Assembly (NCBI RefSeq): GCF_963966145.1
Contig: NC_091052.1
Coordinates: 6,510,001 to 6,574,000, forward strand
Direction: 5' to 3'
DNA length: 64,000 nucleotides
Source of the DNA: Tenebrio molitor
Lineage: Eukaryota; Arthropoda; Insecta; Coleoptera; Tenebrionidae
Below, piece after piece: positions 36,221 through 47,820 of this stretch (positions within the stretch are counted from its first letter, which is position 1; every line of letters begins with the position of its first letter). The notes beneath the pieces were generated by a model. It did not search any database and was not told the DNA's origin. It saw nothing but the letters and a program-made list of their open reading frames with translations. Made by a program: the position numbers and the translations under genes.

Positions 36221-38756
36221 CTGTAACAAAAAACGCCAAAGTTAAACGGTTGTCCAAAATTCGAAAATATTAGTATTACCGGTTTAATATATTGGATTTC
36301 CATTGTAAATGATGAGCTACTTCTAGCATGCTCTATGACACTTAGTGTCTATAGTAGTGCCATTACAACGTTACAAAAGCATGACACTAGATACTTATCA
36401 AACATTAGTAGCTATGTTATGGTACACTAGTTTGTTTTTTTTTTTCATTTTGGCAAAAATCACTCGACGCAAAACAAAACATGTAACGGATCGAATCGCA
36501 GACGAGGAATTAAATAACGTAGGCGTAAGTTTAAAACACACCATTTTTAATAAAAATTAATAAAATACATAATAAATGCCTTAATGAATGCATATCAATC
36601 TTAAATAATGTTTTACATTACTTAAACACTAATGATTTTAAGTAACACTGAACGGTGGTGAAAAATGATATTAAGCAAGATATTCAATATTTGATCATTG
36701 AGCATATTTAGACAATAAAAATTTACAAATAAAATGCAAACTCGCTCTTCAAATGAACATGATTAAAGCCAAATTCGACGAAATATATGGCCCTTTTCAA
36801 TAAGTTTGTTACAAACAAAAAAAATCTTACACGAATAAATGTAATATTCTATTATGTTCTCCTAGTTAACCGCAACCTTATTAAATTGATCTTTAAGGAA
36901 ATATATAAAAAATAACTCGTTGCAAGAATTGTAATAATTCTAAAATCAACAATAACAAAATTACTTTTTATGAAATCTCAATATACAATAACGCCTTTTA
37001 CAAACTGTACACGATTCTCATTTTTCATTTTTCTAAATTCAAGGATAGTACAACAACAAAACAGTTATAACTAAATATTGCACATTTCATATTTTATTTC
37101 AAATAGTACAAGGTTGTTAGCACCAAACCTATATTATCACAATCATTCTAGTTGCTCACCAACTTTTTCTTTATATCTTAATGCCAATATATTATAGAAA
37201 TCTTTAGTATATAGTATATTATTATAAAAACTAACAACAAATGTATCGCTTTTTTAAGATAAAAAAACATGCTCTTACCTAAGTTAATGCACTAGGTTTA
37301 TATCATAAAATAAACATTTGTGAATATATTATAAGCAAATCTTCTTAAAAAAAAAACAAATACCCTTATTAAACACCACACCTGTAACACCAAATTGAAC
37401 CAACTTATATAAAACTAAGGTACCATATCACGAAATTCAATGATTTGAATAAATGATCCGTTTCCGTAAAAATTACGGACTGATGGTGCGGTTTAGCCGA
37501 CAGATCATTTAAACCAAGACCTTAAACGATTCGATCTACAAAACAAATAACCTTAAAATTAGCTTTTCTTTTAACTTACATAATTAACTATTCAAAGGCC
37601 GCCAATACCTTACAATAGGTATAAAATTTAAAAAGAGATTCTCTACGTTAAATGTAAAATCTTAGTGTTAAAAACGAGTTGAGAATATGAGGTAATATCA
37701 AAGTTATTTAATAAAATTGCACTTAAATTATACAACTAGTTAGTTTGGCAATATTTAAATAAGATAAATAAAAGTTTAATACAAAAAGATTTGACTTGTA
37801 ATCGCTCTACATTGAAATTCTAATGCAAACCCATGATTAACGGACGGGTGTAAGCTATTATTACATATGAGTTTTCACTAATATGCGAGTCTCTTTTTTT
37901 TCATTTTAAATTAAGTTATACATATACAGGGGGCGTCCACGGATTGCCGGGTAGATAGATAATTCTATTATATAGAGAAAACTTCAACATGAAAAACAAA
38001 AAACATTAAAAATTGCACAAAGATTCTAAAATTATGTAAATTTTTTTTTCAATCCACGTTCCATACAAAACTAATCTACCGTAACAAGTTATAAGAAATA
38101 ACGTTCACAGTAATGGGGCAAAAACTTTTTTTGATTCGTAAGTACAGTAGGTCAGTCTTGGGTGGAACCCTGTATATTACATCATATATAACATCACAGA
38201 TATCTTTACAATCTTAGGTCGTAATATTTTGCAGGATGACCTCATTTGGATGCAAACACATTTTAAATTGTCCTCGTTTAACTGATTGTGACAGGTTGGA
38301 AGTACGTTCTCGTGAGACCTACAAGACTAGAAACATCGCACTGAAAGTCGTAACACTGCTCCTACTTCAAGATGTGACAGGTTGAGGTTCAACCAGGGTG
38401 ACAGATTAAAACATGCTTGCACGAAAATGGTACAAAAATGTTTAAAGACTATCTATATATATTGAATATTCATAGTACCGTTCTACAGTAATTGCATTAA
38501 ATAATACCTTGCCGAGATTTCAGTCGTAGCTTGAATGTTCCATTGAAATGAAAAAAATGTTTAACACTAGAAATACATGGTCCAAGGAAATTATCCTGTG
38601 CAAGTCTTTAGTACATATAGACGGGCAGTCGTCTCGTCACCGCCTCTCTTATTTCATTTTTGTTTTAATAAGGTACTTCAATAATTAGCTAGAATAGAAC
38701 GTTGGTGGCTAGGAGGAGCACAAGGCCCTGTAGTACAAGTAATAGTAGAGCCAAAA
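36221..38756. other. AT-rich intron / 3' UTR between terminal exons
   Basis: No supported fruitless exon. One hydrophobic small open frame on the plus strand (36381-36560) is listed separately. Around 37922-38176 two partly similar ends (ATACAGGGGGCGTCCACGG and CCACCCTGTAT-like GGTGGAACCCTGTATAT) hint at an eroded MITE, but pairing beyond the tips is poor. Confidence 0.4.
36381..36560 (+). CDS. Small membrane-type open frame (59 aa), doubtful
   Basis: ATG at 36381 and a stop at 36558-36560. It starts MTLDTYQTLVAMLWYTSLFF, a single hydrophobic segment, followed by a charged tail (AKITRRKTKH...RIADEELNN). It lies antisense inside the fruitless locus. The TM-plus-charged-tail layout is gene-like, but the poly-T run coding FFFF could be chance. 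No family was recognised. Confidence 0.2.
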   Translation: MTLDTYQTLVAMLWYTSLFFFFILAKITRRKTKHVTDRIADEELNNVGVSLKHTIFNKN

Positions 38757-39028
38757 TCAATCGGCCGTCGTGTCATTGGTAATCGACGGTGCTTCAAACT
38801 TCCTGGTGTCGGGATTGTAGCGCGGATGTTTGAATTTGCAATGAGTGCGCAGATTGTCGCTGCGTGTATACGTGGCTCGACACAGGGGACACTCAAACCT
38901 GCCCGGGAAGTGCACATGATAGTGGTTGCGAATGTGCGTCACTATTTTCCCACACAATTTGCACCGGTGCAGGTTGCAGCCACCTGGCAGCTTGTCAAAC
39001 GTTAGCCGCATGTGCCAGGTTTTTGAAC
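38757..39028 (-). CDS. fru: fruitless alternative terminal exon, C2H2 pair (GGCNLHRCKLC type)
   Basis: The acceptor TTTTCGTTTGCAG joins the connector through a Gly codon, then SKTWHMRLTFDKLPGGCNLH leads into the fingers RCKLCGKIVTHIRNHYHVHF and CPLCRATYTRSDNLRTHC ending KFKH. The tail is PRYNPDTRKFEAPSITNDTT. This is the most recognisable fly-like Fru zinc-finger module in the set and is strong support for naming the locus fruitless. It is a DNA-binding end of a BTB transcription factor. Confidence 0.92.
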
Positions 39029-41428
39029 CTGCAAACGAAAACAGTAGTTTAACGCAACGTTAATGGTAAGTGTTAATATTAATTGTGACAGCAGAATAGT
39101 GACAATGGTGCACCCCAGAGCAAGTGAAGCTTTTCAGTACCAGATGGGACGCAACAACGCGTCGCGTCGCTGCTTTACCTCCTTCTCTCGTCTCATTTAT
39201 TTTATTGTCTAAACGACACAAGCGCCGCCGACCGTGTTACGTTCTAGTACTGAAAATCTAATGAAGCTGCCGAGCCATTTTAGTTATTTAAGATTATTTG
39301 CGGAAATTCAGAAATTGAATACATGCAAAGTGAAGAAACTAATTAAATTAAAAGTAATAACAGAGGTTCAGAACCTGCACCAATGAAAACACCATCGACA
39401 GCATTTATTTACATATTTATTACCCTGTTATTATGTACATTACAACTTTAGTTAACGCAATATGTGCACAAATAAAAACGATACTCGACAAGTCCGTCCG
39501 TTTCTATCTATTCTAAAAAATCTTCGCTGCTATTTATTAACGGCAGTAAATACTAATAACGTTTCCGACCTTCAATACGTTCACAAAAGAAAGACCATAC
39601 AAGTGGGAATTATGCCATTGACTGACAACCGATAATTCAACATAAAACATAATTTCTCCGACGCAGCATATTATTATTTTCAAATATCTATTCTCCATTC
39701 TTTTTTTTAGTACCGGTGACATTTTTCAATTAATAAAATATTCATATTTGTTTATCATATCTTGCAACAGTTTATGAGAAATTTAAAAGTTTAAGTAAAC
39801 TATTACATATTATAAATAATCTGTTGTCTGTACTTTTGTGAAGCAAGGTATTGACTGCTTTTACGTCGTCCGACAACTCTAACGTTATTTAATTGGCTTA
39901 ACAAAAAGGAGATAATGAGACGTGAATATGCATATCATTCAATTAATAAACCGACTTTGCATTTAAAAACAAGGCGGATGGTTCTATTAAGTGGTCACTT
40001 GCTCAGTAGGTGTCAAGTAATATAATCCTCTCATGATTGAACTTACAGTGCACTATAACTTTAGAGTTTTTGGACGACAATAATACTATTCAATTCGACC
40101 TATCGTTTTTTAATATAGAAAAGCATAATCATTGTAACTCGGCGTCAGTTGTATATTTCTCGGATTTTGGCAATTATGTGGAATATATTACAAGCAAATT
40201 AAAACAACCTCGTGTTTAAATTATAAACAAGTCTGTGATCGTGGACAACAGTAACAAGGGGAATAATTTGCGTGTAATAATTACTAGCTACAAAAAATTT
40301 ATATTTTTTTCTCATGCTTGCAAAAATAAATGACAATCAGTCTTGAACACCCAGTACAAGGTACTGAATTCACATACAGCACAAAATGCCTGTTAATACT
40401 TAATTACACATAAGAGTATATAATAAAGCAAAACTAATTTACATACATGGAAAAAGTAGAATGTAACTAAACTATTAACAGGCTAATAACATGAAAAATA
40501 AAAATTTCATTCGGTTTTAAGTCTAATCTATTGAAAATTAAACATTGTTCTCATTAAAATATAATCTTTTTCGCCGTCTATTTACTGATCGTACACTAGG
40601 ATAAAAAATTAGTGCCTTCTATTACTTCTCTGTTCCACACAAATAAATAGTTTATCAAAACAAAAATTGTACGTTAGATTTTTAATTTTAATAGTTATAA
40701 TTTGTTCATTATTTTAATCAAATAAAACAAATATTTGGGGAATGAAGTTTTCTCAGAACCACCACTATCCGACGTATAAAGACAAATACCATTTAAATTC
40801 AAGAATGGATATAATAATGTTGCCTTTATTACGATTACATAATTCAAATTTACAGTTATTTTGATTATGTGCTATACATCACGTATTCGACTACATACAT
40901 TGACAGCATTTTTGAACAACAAAAAATTCGTGAAGCAAATATAGTAAAAATACTAAAAAAAAAACAGGTAACTCAATTACTCTTAAGTTTACAAAAGATT
41001 CACAAATTTCGTACAATACCTACCTACACAGTAAACAGCGTGCGTTCGTAGAGACAAGTAGCAAAATGCATAAAACAAAAAAGAATGGAAACATTTGATT
41101 AATTTGCTACTGGTTCTCTGGAACGCAAGGTTTACTTTACTTTGATCGTTTACGTGGTCAGTTGGGGAAGACCGTGTTAGCAATACTGACATGACAACAA
41201 AAAGATACATTTCAAAGGTAACACCAAATACTATCGGTCATTTTGGCATTAAACGATAAAATAATGGAAACTAGAAGCACCAACAAATATAAACTAAAAT
41301 TAATATCATCGTCGTCGTCCTTTCACAATAACATTCACAGCCAAAAACCTCAATACAATTAGTCAACGGGCACCTCTCGTCCCGAACAACATCTCACGTT
41401 TTACATCAGATCTTCGATTCATCACTAT
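39029..41428. other. Intron / 3' UTR region, no exon seen
   Basis: AT-rich; short frames only. It likely contains the 3' untranslated region of the 41429-41796 exon on the minus strand. Confidence 0.4.
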
Positions 41429-41796
41429 TTAATACATGTCTTTATTTTCAGATCTCGTATCGCCCAACATTTCGAAAAGCACCAAAGGACGTCCGTGCTT
41501 GAGACGAATGTGGGCTTTCATATTGTCTTTTCTTGTGAACGACTGCTGACACAACGGACACCGATTCGATTGCGGTCGATGTATAGAAGAGTGGTGCCAA
41601 CGGTTGCTCACCGTTTTGCCACATATTTTACATGTGTAAAGACTAGGCGACTCCGAGATCTTGTCAAACATCTCGCAATAATCAGAGGCGGGTGCGCGTG
41701 ATTCTACAATGGCGGGTACTTTCGACTCGATTGTCGGTTGTTCTGGTTGATAGAAAGAGGATGGTTGGTACGCCTGTCCCTGTTCCTGCCACGTAG
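41429..41796 (-). CDS. fru: fruitless alternative terminal exon, C2H2 pair (YTCKICGKTV type)
   Basis: The first of the four C2H2 terminal exons in transcription order. The upstream GGTAG just before an ATG does not fit the connector phase. The internal acceptor TCTCTCTGTTCCAG does: one carried base plus CT gives Ala, then TWQEQGQAYQPSSFYQPEQ. A Pro/Ser/Glu-rich linker is followed by fingers YTCKICGKTVSNRWHHSSIH and CPLCQQSFTRKDNMKAH, closing with RLKH. The tail is GRPLVLFEMLGDTRSENKDM. The DNA-binding pair differs from the other three, so target sites should differ. Confidence 0.85.
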
Positions 41797-42724
41797 CTGG
41801 AACAGAGAGAGGACCCATCATCACCATCTACCAAAACAAAAGGCATTATCACAGCAATACATTATTTTCTTTCTTAAACTGCAAGCAAGATATGGAATGC
41901 ACAAAGCGGTTAGTTTGTTTTATAGCGTGGATTTCTTTGTTGGACTTTGAATGTCCATAAAATCGCTCACTATTATAACAAACTTGCATTCAGAGTTACA
42001 ACAGTGCCAGGTTTCGGCTATTTACTAAATCATAAATTGTCTACAGTAATTATAACAGTTTTAACGTTGCGGTTGTGTATTGTATAATACAGAGATCAAG
42101 TCAAACAGATGTTGTAATTCCTTGAAAATAAATCAACTGGAGATTCATCACTCTCACGTGTACATTTATTTCATGATTATTTCCAAGATACAATGTAAAA
42201 AAAACTGCAGAAGAAAAAATGTTGTTCATTTTCGTCACAATTAATTTATTTTTGAAGTCAGTGGAATTTACAGCAAAAAATTCGTCTGACGAATCAATAC
42301 AATACCAATACAAACAAATTACGTCAAGATTTTACGGCATTTTTTTAATGTACTGTAACTTCTTGTTATGGCTGAGCTACGTAGAACGTTGTAGAAGATT
42401 TTAATTCCAATAAACATAATTTTCACAAACGAATTTTCCACATAAAACTTCTATTACGGTAAGATAGTTTTCCAATTATTAATTTCTTACAATTTGCTGT
42501 TCGGAATAATTCACATTTGTAACAATCTAATTTAACGCTTGTACTTTATAATGAACTTTTATTGCATTAACATTTTAGAGATATTAGCAATTGTTAAGAG
42601 AACAAAACAATCAAAGGGAAATTAAAAAAAAAACTCTAAAAAACATAGTGAAATCGTTTTTTAATGCTTCGTTACACATGATAATTCCAAGGTAAATACA
42701 CGTACAAAGTGTCTTAAAACCAAG

Positions 42725-43432
42725 TAGGGGTGAATGAAGTTTTACTGCTCGAGCTAAAACACCCACTTTTAATCGATTTAAAATTCTCAAAAAATTCAAG
42801 AATGATTATGTATCGCTGTAGAACATTCTGTAAAAATTTCAAATTTTTTAATGAAAACCGCTACATTAATTTACATAATTTTTTACTGAGAGTCCCTTCA
42901 AACATTTAGGAAAAATTTGATGTCATTGAAATCATGAAATGACCGGTTTTTGAAATAAATATAATTTGATATTAAAGTGCAAGATTTAGCTATGATTTAT
43001 TATTAAACTGGGCGGTCACTTCCGCAAAAGAGGTTGACGTGGGTTATTTAGGGACTAAAGGGACTAAATAATTACTAGAAAAGTTTTCAACAGATGTTTA
43101 CTAACAATGAGGTATTTATTTATGACACAGCAGTTGTAAATCTTGATAATTTTTCGCTCTCAATGTTAAAATTGAAATAATTCAAAAACTAATCCTTTTC
43201 TTTTGATGCGAATTTCATAAATATGTTCTTTGAATTAATTGTGAATTATGTATGTGCGTGCACGGGAAAAATTTTTTTTTTGCTTAAAATCAATTTTATT
43301 ATTTTTATGGCTCTAAACGAAGTGGTACGGAAAAATTGATTGCACACGTTTGAAGGCTAAAGTTGCGTAATTTTTACTAATTTTTTAAAAGGGTTAATCG
43401 TGCGGGCGGTAAAACTTGATTCACCCTCTGTA
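42725..43432. mobile_element. Probable eroded MITE with GGGTGAAT(C/G)AAGTTTTAC ends
   Basis: The left end TAGGGGTGAATGAAGTTTTA and the right end AAACTTGATTCACCCTCTGTA are imperfect inverted repeats of about 25 bases. Beyond that, pairing is weak. It is non-coding. Confidence 0.4.
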
Positions 43433-43763
43433 CATTAATTTTAACCAGTGACAGATCTCCTCAAGAACAACAAAATTGTAATGTACCATTTTTTCGAAAT
43501 ATAATTTTCATTTCAGTATTTTATCCTCCCATAAATTAACGAGCTGTCTATTTACTCATATTTTCTAGTTATTTAACCCAATGACAGTGACCGTGAAATA
43601 ATAGTTTTTGTAAAATCGGCGCAAAACATTGTTTTTATAAAAAGTTTTTCGCTCCGCGGCCGAGGAAGAGACAAGAGGATTACATTTTCAGTTAGTTTTA
43701 TGCGACCACAAAAGGCAGATGTTTACGGGTTTATTTTGCGATTTAAGCTAAAATTTTGTGAAA

Positions 43764-44057
43764 ATGGCGCGTTTATTTTCGAATAGTGAATACTCGTACA
43801 CAGATATTGTGTTAGTGTATGGTGAAATGTGCGGGTGTGCTCCTCGAGTCCAGAGAATTTCCGTGCGACTTCTTGCGGGGGTAGATGAAGGACGGATCCC
43901 AATTGATACAATTGAAGTTTTAAGAGAACCGGTGGAAAATGCTGCCACAACAATTCGCAGTAACGGAGGTACGGTGGAAAGAGTGGAAGAATCATTTTGT
44001 CGGCGCCTTCATTATTGTATTGAGAATAACGGCGGTCACTTTGAACACTTCGTGTAA
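43764..44057 (+). pseudogene. Internally deleted DUF4817-type transposon ORF (97 aa)
   Basis: The frame starts MARLFSNSEYSYTDIVLVYG, which matches the N-terminal helix-turn-helix region (DUF4817) of many insect transposon proteins (pattern: S..EY.dI.lvYGe). It ends ESFCRRLHYCIENNGGHFEH, a common C-terminus of the same transposon proteins (RRL..CI..NGGHFEH). The several hundred residues that normally lie between, including any catalytic domain, are missing. It is therefore a deletion derivative whose frame happens to remain open. Confidence 0.6.
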
Positions 44058-44601
44058 TGATTAGTGATTACTTTGATTACTTCATGAGAATTTTTCCGGA
44101 TTAATACACTAATTTTAGTAATACACTAATTAGGAGACATTTTCTCATTATCTTAGGTATGGGCGATTCATTAAGCTCAGTTTCAAGTGTTTATTATTAA
44201 AATTATTTTCATTTAATAAGTACCGTATGATTTTCTTTTTTCTCTTCCACCTGTATCATTATAGGTCACAGTAACGGGCGCAGCAGTTAGCCGCTGGGTA
44301 TATAAGTTACTTTTCTTGCATTTTTTTTCTTCTTCGCTTTTATCAGCATCGGCGAAGCAAATATGTAATCCACCTAGGCGGGAACGAAATTTGTGCCAAA
44401 TCTTTCAATTATTTTTATTTTTATTGGAAAACTTCAAGGTTTAGGAAAAAATATATTTAAATATGTATGTATATTGTTTCTCTTAACGAGTTCTATTACC
44501 ACTTAAAATTAATGTACTTCTGACACGTTAAAACGTTAAAAAGCCCCCAAAAATTGACTATACTTAGAGAATTTATTTTCGTTTTTATGGCAGGGACCAC
44601 T

Positions 44602-45022
44602 GAATAATAATTACTACCTCTGAGTCTTTAATATTTAAGATAAGATAAGAAATGTAGGATTTCTGAAAATTACATTAAGTCAGAGGTATAAAAAAAAACT
44701 TGGGAGATTTCAATTTTCGTTTTTATGGCAGGGACCACTGTGGAAACGTTAAGTACTCCAACAATACCTAAGTACCACAAACCATTAGGCTAGGCTGGCA
44801 TAAATTATATAGTTTATCTGTTTGCCTGGGTTCGAAGGGGTGCAGCCTAATGGTTTGTGGTATTTCGGTATTGTTGGAGTATTTAACGTTTACACAATAG
44901 TCCCTGCGATAAAAACGAAAATTGAAATCCCAAGTTTTTTTATATCTCCGACTTAATGTAATTTTCAGATATCGTACATTTCTTATCGAAAATATTAACG
45001 ACTTGTAGGTAATTATTATTCA
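44602..45022. repeat. Large imperfect palindrome (foldback element)
   Basis: The arms of about 190-200 bases pair across a short centre near 44810. Matches include AATAATAATTAC at the outer ends, GAAAATTACATTAAGTC against GACTTAATGTAATTTTC, and TCCAACAATACC against GGTATTGTTGGA. A partial extra copy of one arm segment (TTTTCGTTTTTATGGCAGGG) lies at 44577-44596. Confidence 0.75.
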
Positions 45023-45243
45023 AAGTAAAATGAATCTGACCTTACAACATTTTAAAACAAATACCTAATAACGATAACTGATGCGTTTAGTGCCTGTTCC
45101 TTTATTTTATTGGTGTGACTTCAAAAATAGTTACTAAATGTAGACGAAAATATTATTTCTAAATTAAATTCTAAGCTACGAATAAAAAAATTATAATTTT
45201 ATCCGTTTAATAAAAAAAATATTACGTTAGATTTGAAATTTGA

Positions 45244-45366
45244 ATGATTCCTCTATTCTTGCTTTTGCTGGCTGCGATGGCACTTCTATTTTTCTTGTTG
45301 CTTATTATAATAAAAAATAAAATACTACGTATAATTAAAATTTTCATTACTCAAACACGTTCATAA
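45244..45366 (+). CDS. Very hydrophobic 40-aa open frame, doubtful
   Basis: MIPLFLLLLAAMALLFFLLL is followed by a short basic tail (KNKILRIIK...TRS). It has a single-membrane-helix layout. It lies on the plus strand inside the fruitless locus. No splice or promoter support; listed as a candidate only. Confidence 0.15.
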   Translation: MIPLFLLLLAAMALLFFLLLIIIKNKILRIIKIFITQTRS

Positions 45367-45861
45367 AAAGAACTTTACATAATACTACACCGTTGAAATA
45401 AATCTCTTCGGCTAAAAACGAGAAAAACGTATTCTGAAAAAAATGATAAAATCAATAATAATTTATACTTACATTTCCATGATTTAACCAAAAGATTTTG
45501 CTAACTGTGAGACCGTTGAATTTTTTAGGTGTTACTTAATGAATTTACTAACCTTTTCGTAGTGATAACACTTCACTTGTAAAATTGCACGTCAACTTTT
45601 CAAATTCACCAATCGTAATTTATTTCGATCTTGTGTTATTTAAGGTGTAATAAAGATTTATAAGCAGTAAATATGTACAAAAAGCGGAAAATGTTAATAC
45701 CCATAAAATCAAAGAGTAACATGCCAAAAATGAAATCAATCTTCAAGTGCTTCAAACGACACAAATTGAAAAGTATCACTTGAAAACCGATGATAGAAAA
45801 ATCGAGGTATATATTTTTACAAAAAAAGCGAATCATGCAAGTAGTGCTTTGAACAACTTAC

Positions 45862-45985
45862 CATCTATAGTATCTGTTGCTTCTGGTGGAGGTATAGGCG
45901 GGGTTCCATCGGATTCTGTTTGATCTGATAACGAATGTGGGCCCAATAATTTAATATCTTCCGGGTGTACACTTACACTTCCGCC
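45862..45985 (-). CDS. fru: fruitless connector exon
   Basis: A 124-base internal exon between CTTTCTTTGTCAG and GTAAGTTG. It starts in phase 0, fitting the end of the second common exon, and ends in phase 1 after ...ATDTID plus a G. The four C2H2 exons found all accept that phase. The peptide (GGSVSVHPEDIKLLG, then Pro/Glu-rich PPIPPPEATDTID) ends like the fly Fru connector (…DNIDG). It contains no domain and links the BTB half to the chosen DNA-binding end. Confidence 0.88.
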
Positions 45986-46618
45986 CTGACAAAGAAAGGA
46001 ATTCATTATATGGAACAGTAAAATGTGCAGATCAACATTCAACATTACGAAAACTGTACTAAACCGTTCGATCGAATTTTAAATTTTTCTGTACTTTTAT
46101 TTATAAAATCGTGAACAATGAACGAATAAAATGATTCTTCAAGTTTTAAGCGCTTTATTCTTAACGTTACAACAAGATACTAATAATAACATTGATAATG
46201 TTTAGATTCTATAAAAGCTCTAATATAGTCGTTATACATTTACAAAGTATTGTTCACAGTGTTGCACAAAAATAAACATTCATTCGGAAACATTTAACAC
46301 TTCACCTTAATGAGTAACACTAGCCTTTTTGGATATACAATTCGTATTAATAATTAACGTTTCACTTTTTTTTTGGAATAAAATATTTAAAAACAACCAA
46401 TCACAAATCACAACCTCGAAACAACCGTTATCACAACCATTCCGTTAAGGCCTGAAATTCTAACTTTTTGCGAAAAAAAAACAGTCTGCAGTCAACACCG
46501 TTAAATATTTGTTCTACTACGAAGACAACAAACACAGTCAGTCACACCAATAGAATTTTTTGATAAAAATAAAAATTCGCGTACGGTGTTGAAGATCGAC
46601 AGACCGGCAGCTTTAGAA

Positions 46619-47173
46619 TTACAACTGAGTATTATTCAATAGATTTTTTTTACTTTCACAATCAATTTCTCGGGCGACACACAATCTGTGCGCTTTACAC
46701 TTGTCGTGATGATTGACGATTTCCAAACGAAAATTTGTGCTTCCCTCCGCGAAGGAGGTGCGTATTTCCGGCATGGCTCCGCTCCACTTCCTGCAAAACT
46801 TGCAGTACATCAGGTTCTCCTGTTCGTCGTACTGCAACCAGAAGTACGACTCCAGCCACGTGCTCCTGAAACGGCTCCCTTTCCTGCCGACGTTCGGCTT
46901 GGACGTGGCAGATTTCATCATTTTCTGAGCCGTCACAGTCTGAATGACCGAACATTCTTGGGACACGGTGGATATCGCCGGCGATAAACTGACATTTTCG
47001 CACGTCTGCTGCATCTGATGGAAATCTCTTTCCGTCCAGAATCTTTGGACGCAGTTGTCAGCGGGCTCCTCGTTCGACGTTTGCGTCGTCGATGCGTCCA
47101 GATAATGTCTTAAGGTCAAGTGCTTATGCGACGGCAACAGTTCGAGGACCACGTCCCTCCCCCACTTGTTAGT
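46619..47173 (-). CDS. fru: fruitless alternative terminal exon with TTF/ZNF862-like zinc finger
   Basis: Open for 184 codons after the acceptor CTTCTTTGTTAACAG, in phase 0, exactly as left by the second common exon. Joining ...SEALQT to TNKWGRDVVLELLPSHKHLT is therefore in frame without the connector. It begins with a Ser/Thr/Gln-rich linker. Then GRKGSRFRSTWLESYFWLQY is followed by MYCKFCRKW and, about 30 residues on, a HHDKCKAH block. The W..YFWL.Y....MYC..C...SNFR...H....H layout is that of TTF-type zinc fingers near the N-terminus of ZNF862 / KIAA1586 / hAT-like proteins, not of C2H2 fingers. The stop gives a separate protein end. An independent gene fragment is possible but unlikely given frame and acceptor. 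Confidence 0.7.
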   Translation of the reverse strand, partial: TNKWGRDVVLELLPSHKHLTLRHYLDASTTQTSNEEPADNCVQRFWTERDFHQMQQTCENVSLSPAISTVSQECSVIQTVTAQKMMKSATSKPNVGRKGSRFRSTWLESYFWLQYDEQENLMYCKFCRKWSGAMPEIRTSFAEGSTNFRLEIVNHHDKCKAHRLCVAREIDCESKKNLLNNTQL

Positions 47174-47590
47174 CTGTTAACAAAGAAGGAAAGGATATGT
47201 GTGAATGCCTGAATTCACAGCTTTCTTTGTAAGCACATGTCGTGAAAATTTCATTTGCACTCAATGTAATTACCAAGAAGCGTATGAAATTGCGAGTTTT
47301 TTTTATTTAATCGGACAGCATCCCTTCCTTCTTTCGCAGGGGAGACTACCATTTTCAACGTAACACTTATGTCAACACTAACACACACCACGAAACCTGC
47401 ATTGACACATATCCTGTTACGTACAAACAGATTAAAATTATCATCTGTGAAGGATTTGCTTCAAATAAACTCAAATTTACGAAATATAAATCATCAAGTG
47501 TTTTATACAATAAGAAAAAATTTGCCAAGGTAGTGTCTCGTTAACGACGTCTTTCCATAAAATACTAATCAATGAGTATTTTTTTAAGTA

Positions 47591-47818
47591 CGGGGTGATC
47601 AAGAAGGACTGTTTAAGTTGGTAACACTGGATCGTATTTTAAATCATATAACAGGAGTAACTTCCGGTTGTTGGTGGGTTGTCGTTGTTAATGCTATACC
47701 TATATCAGATATTTGTCAAATAAACTAACAAAACATATCCAGTTGCAGTGTTATAAATAACCCAATTAAAAAATTTTCTTAATTGTATTGCCAACTTAAA
47801 CAGTCCTTGATCACCCGG
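47591..47818. mobile_element. 228-base TA-flanked MITE with GGTGATCAAG termini
   Basis: It starts CGGGGTGATCAAGAAGGACT and ends AGTCCTTGATCACCCGG, with TA at 47589-47590 and 47819-47820. The pairing extends through GTTTAAGTTGG against CCAACTTAAAC. It is non-coding and lies in the fruitless intron. A related end occurs near 25888. Confidence 0.85.
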
Positions 47819-47820
47819 TA

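Noticed and set aside
37922..38176. Possible MITE with ACAGGG tips
   Set aside because: Only the outermost 8-10 bases pair; the inner sequence does not fold back.
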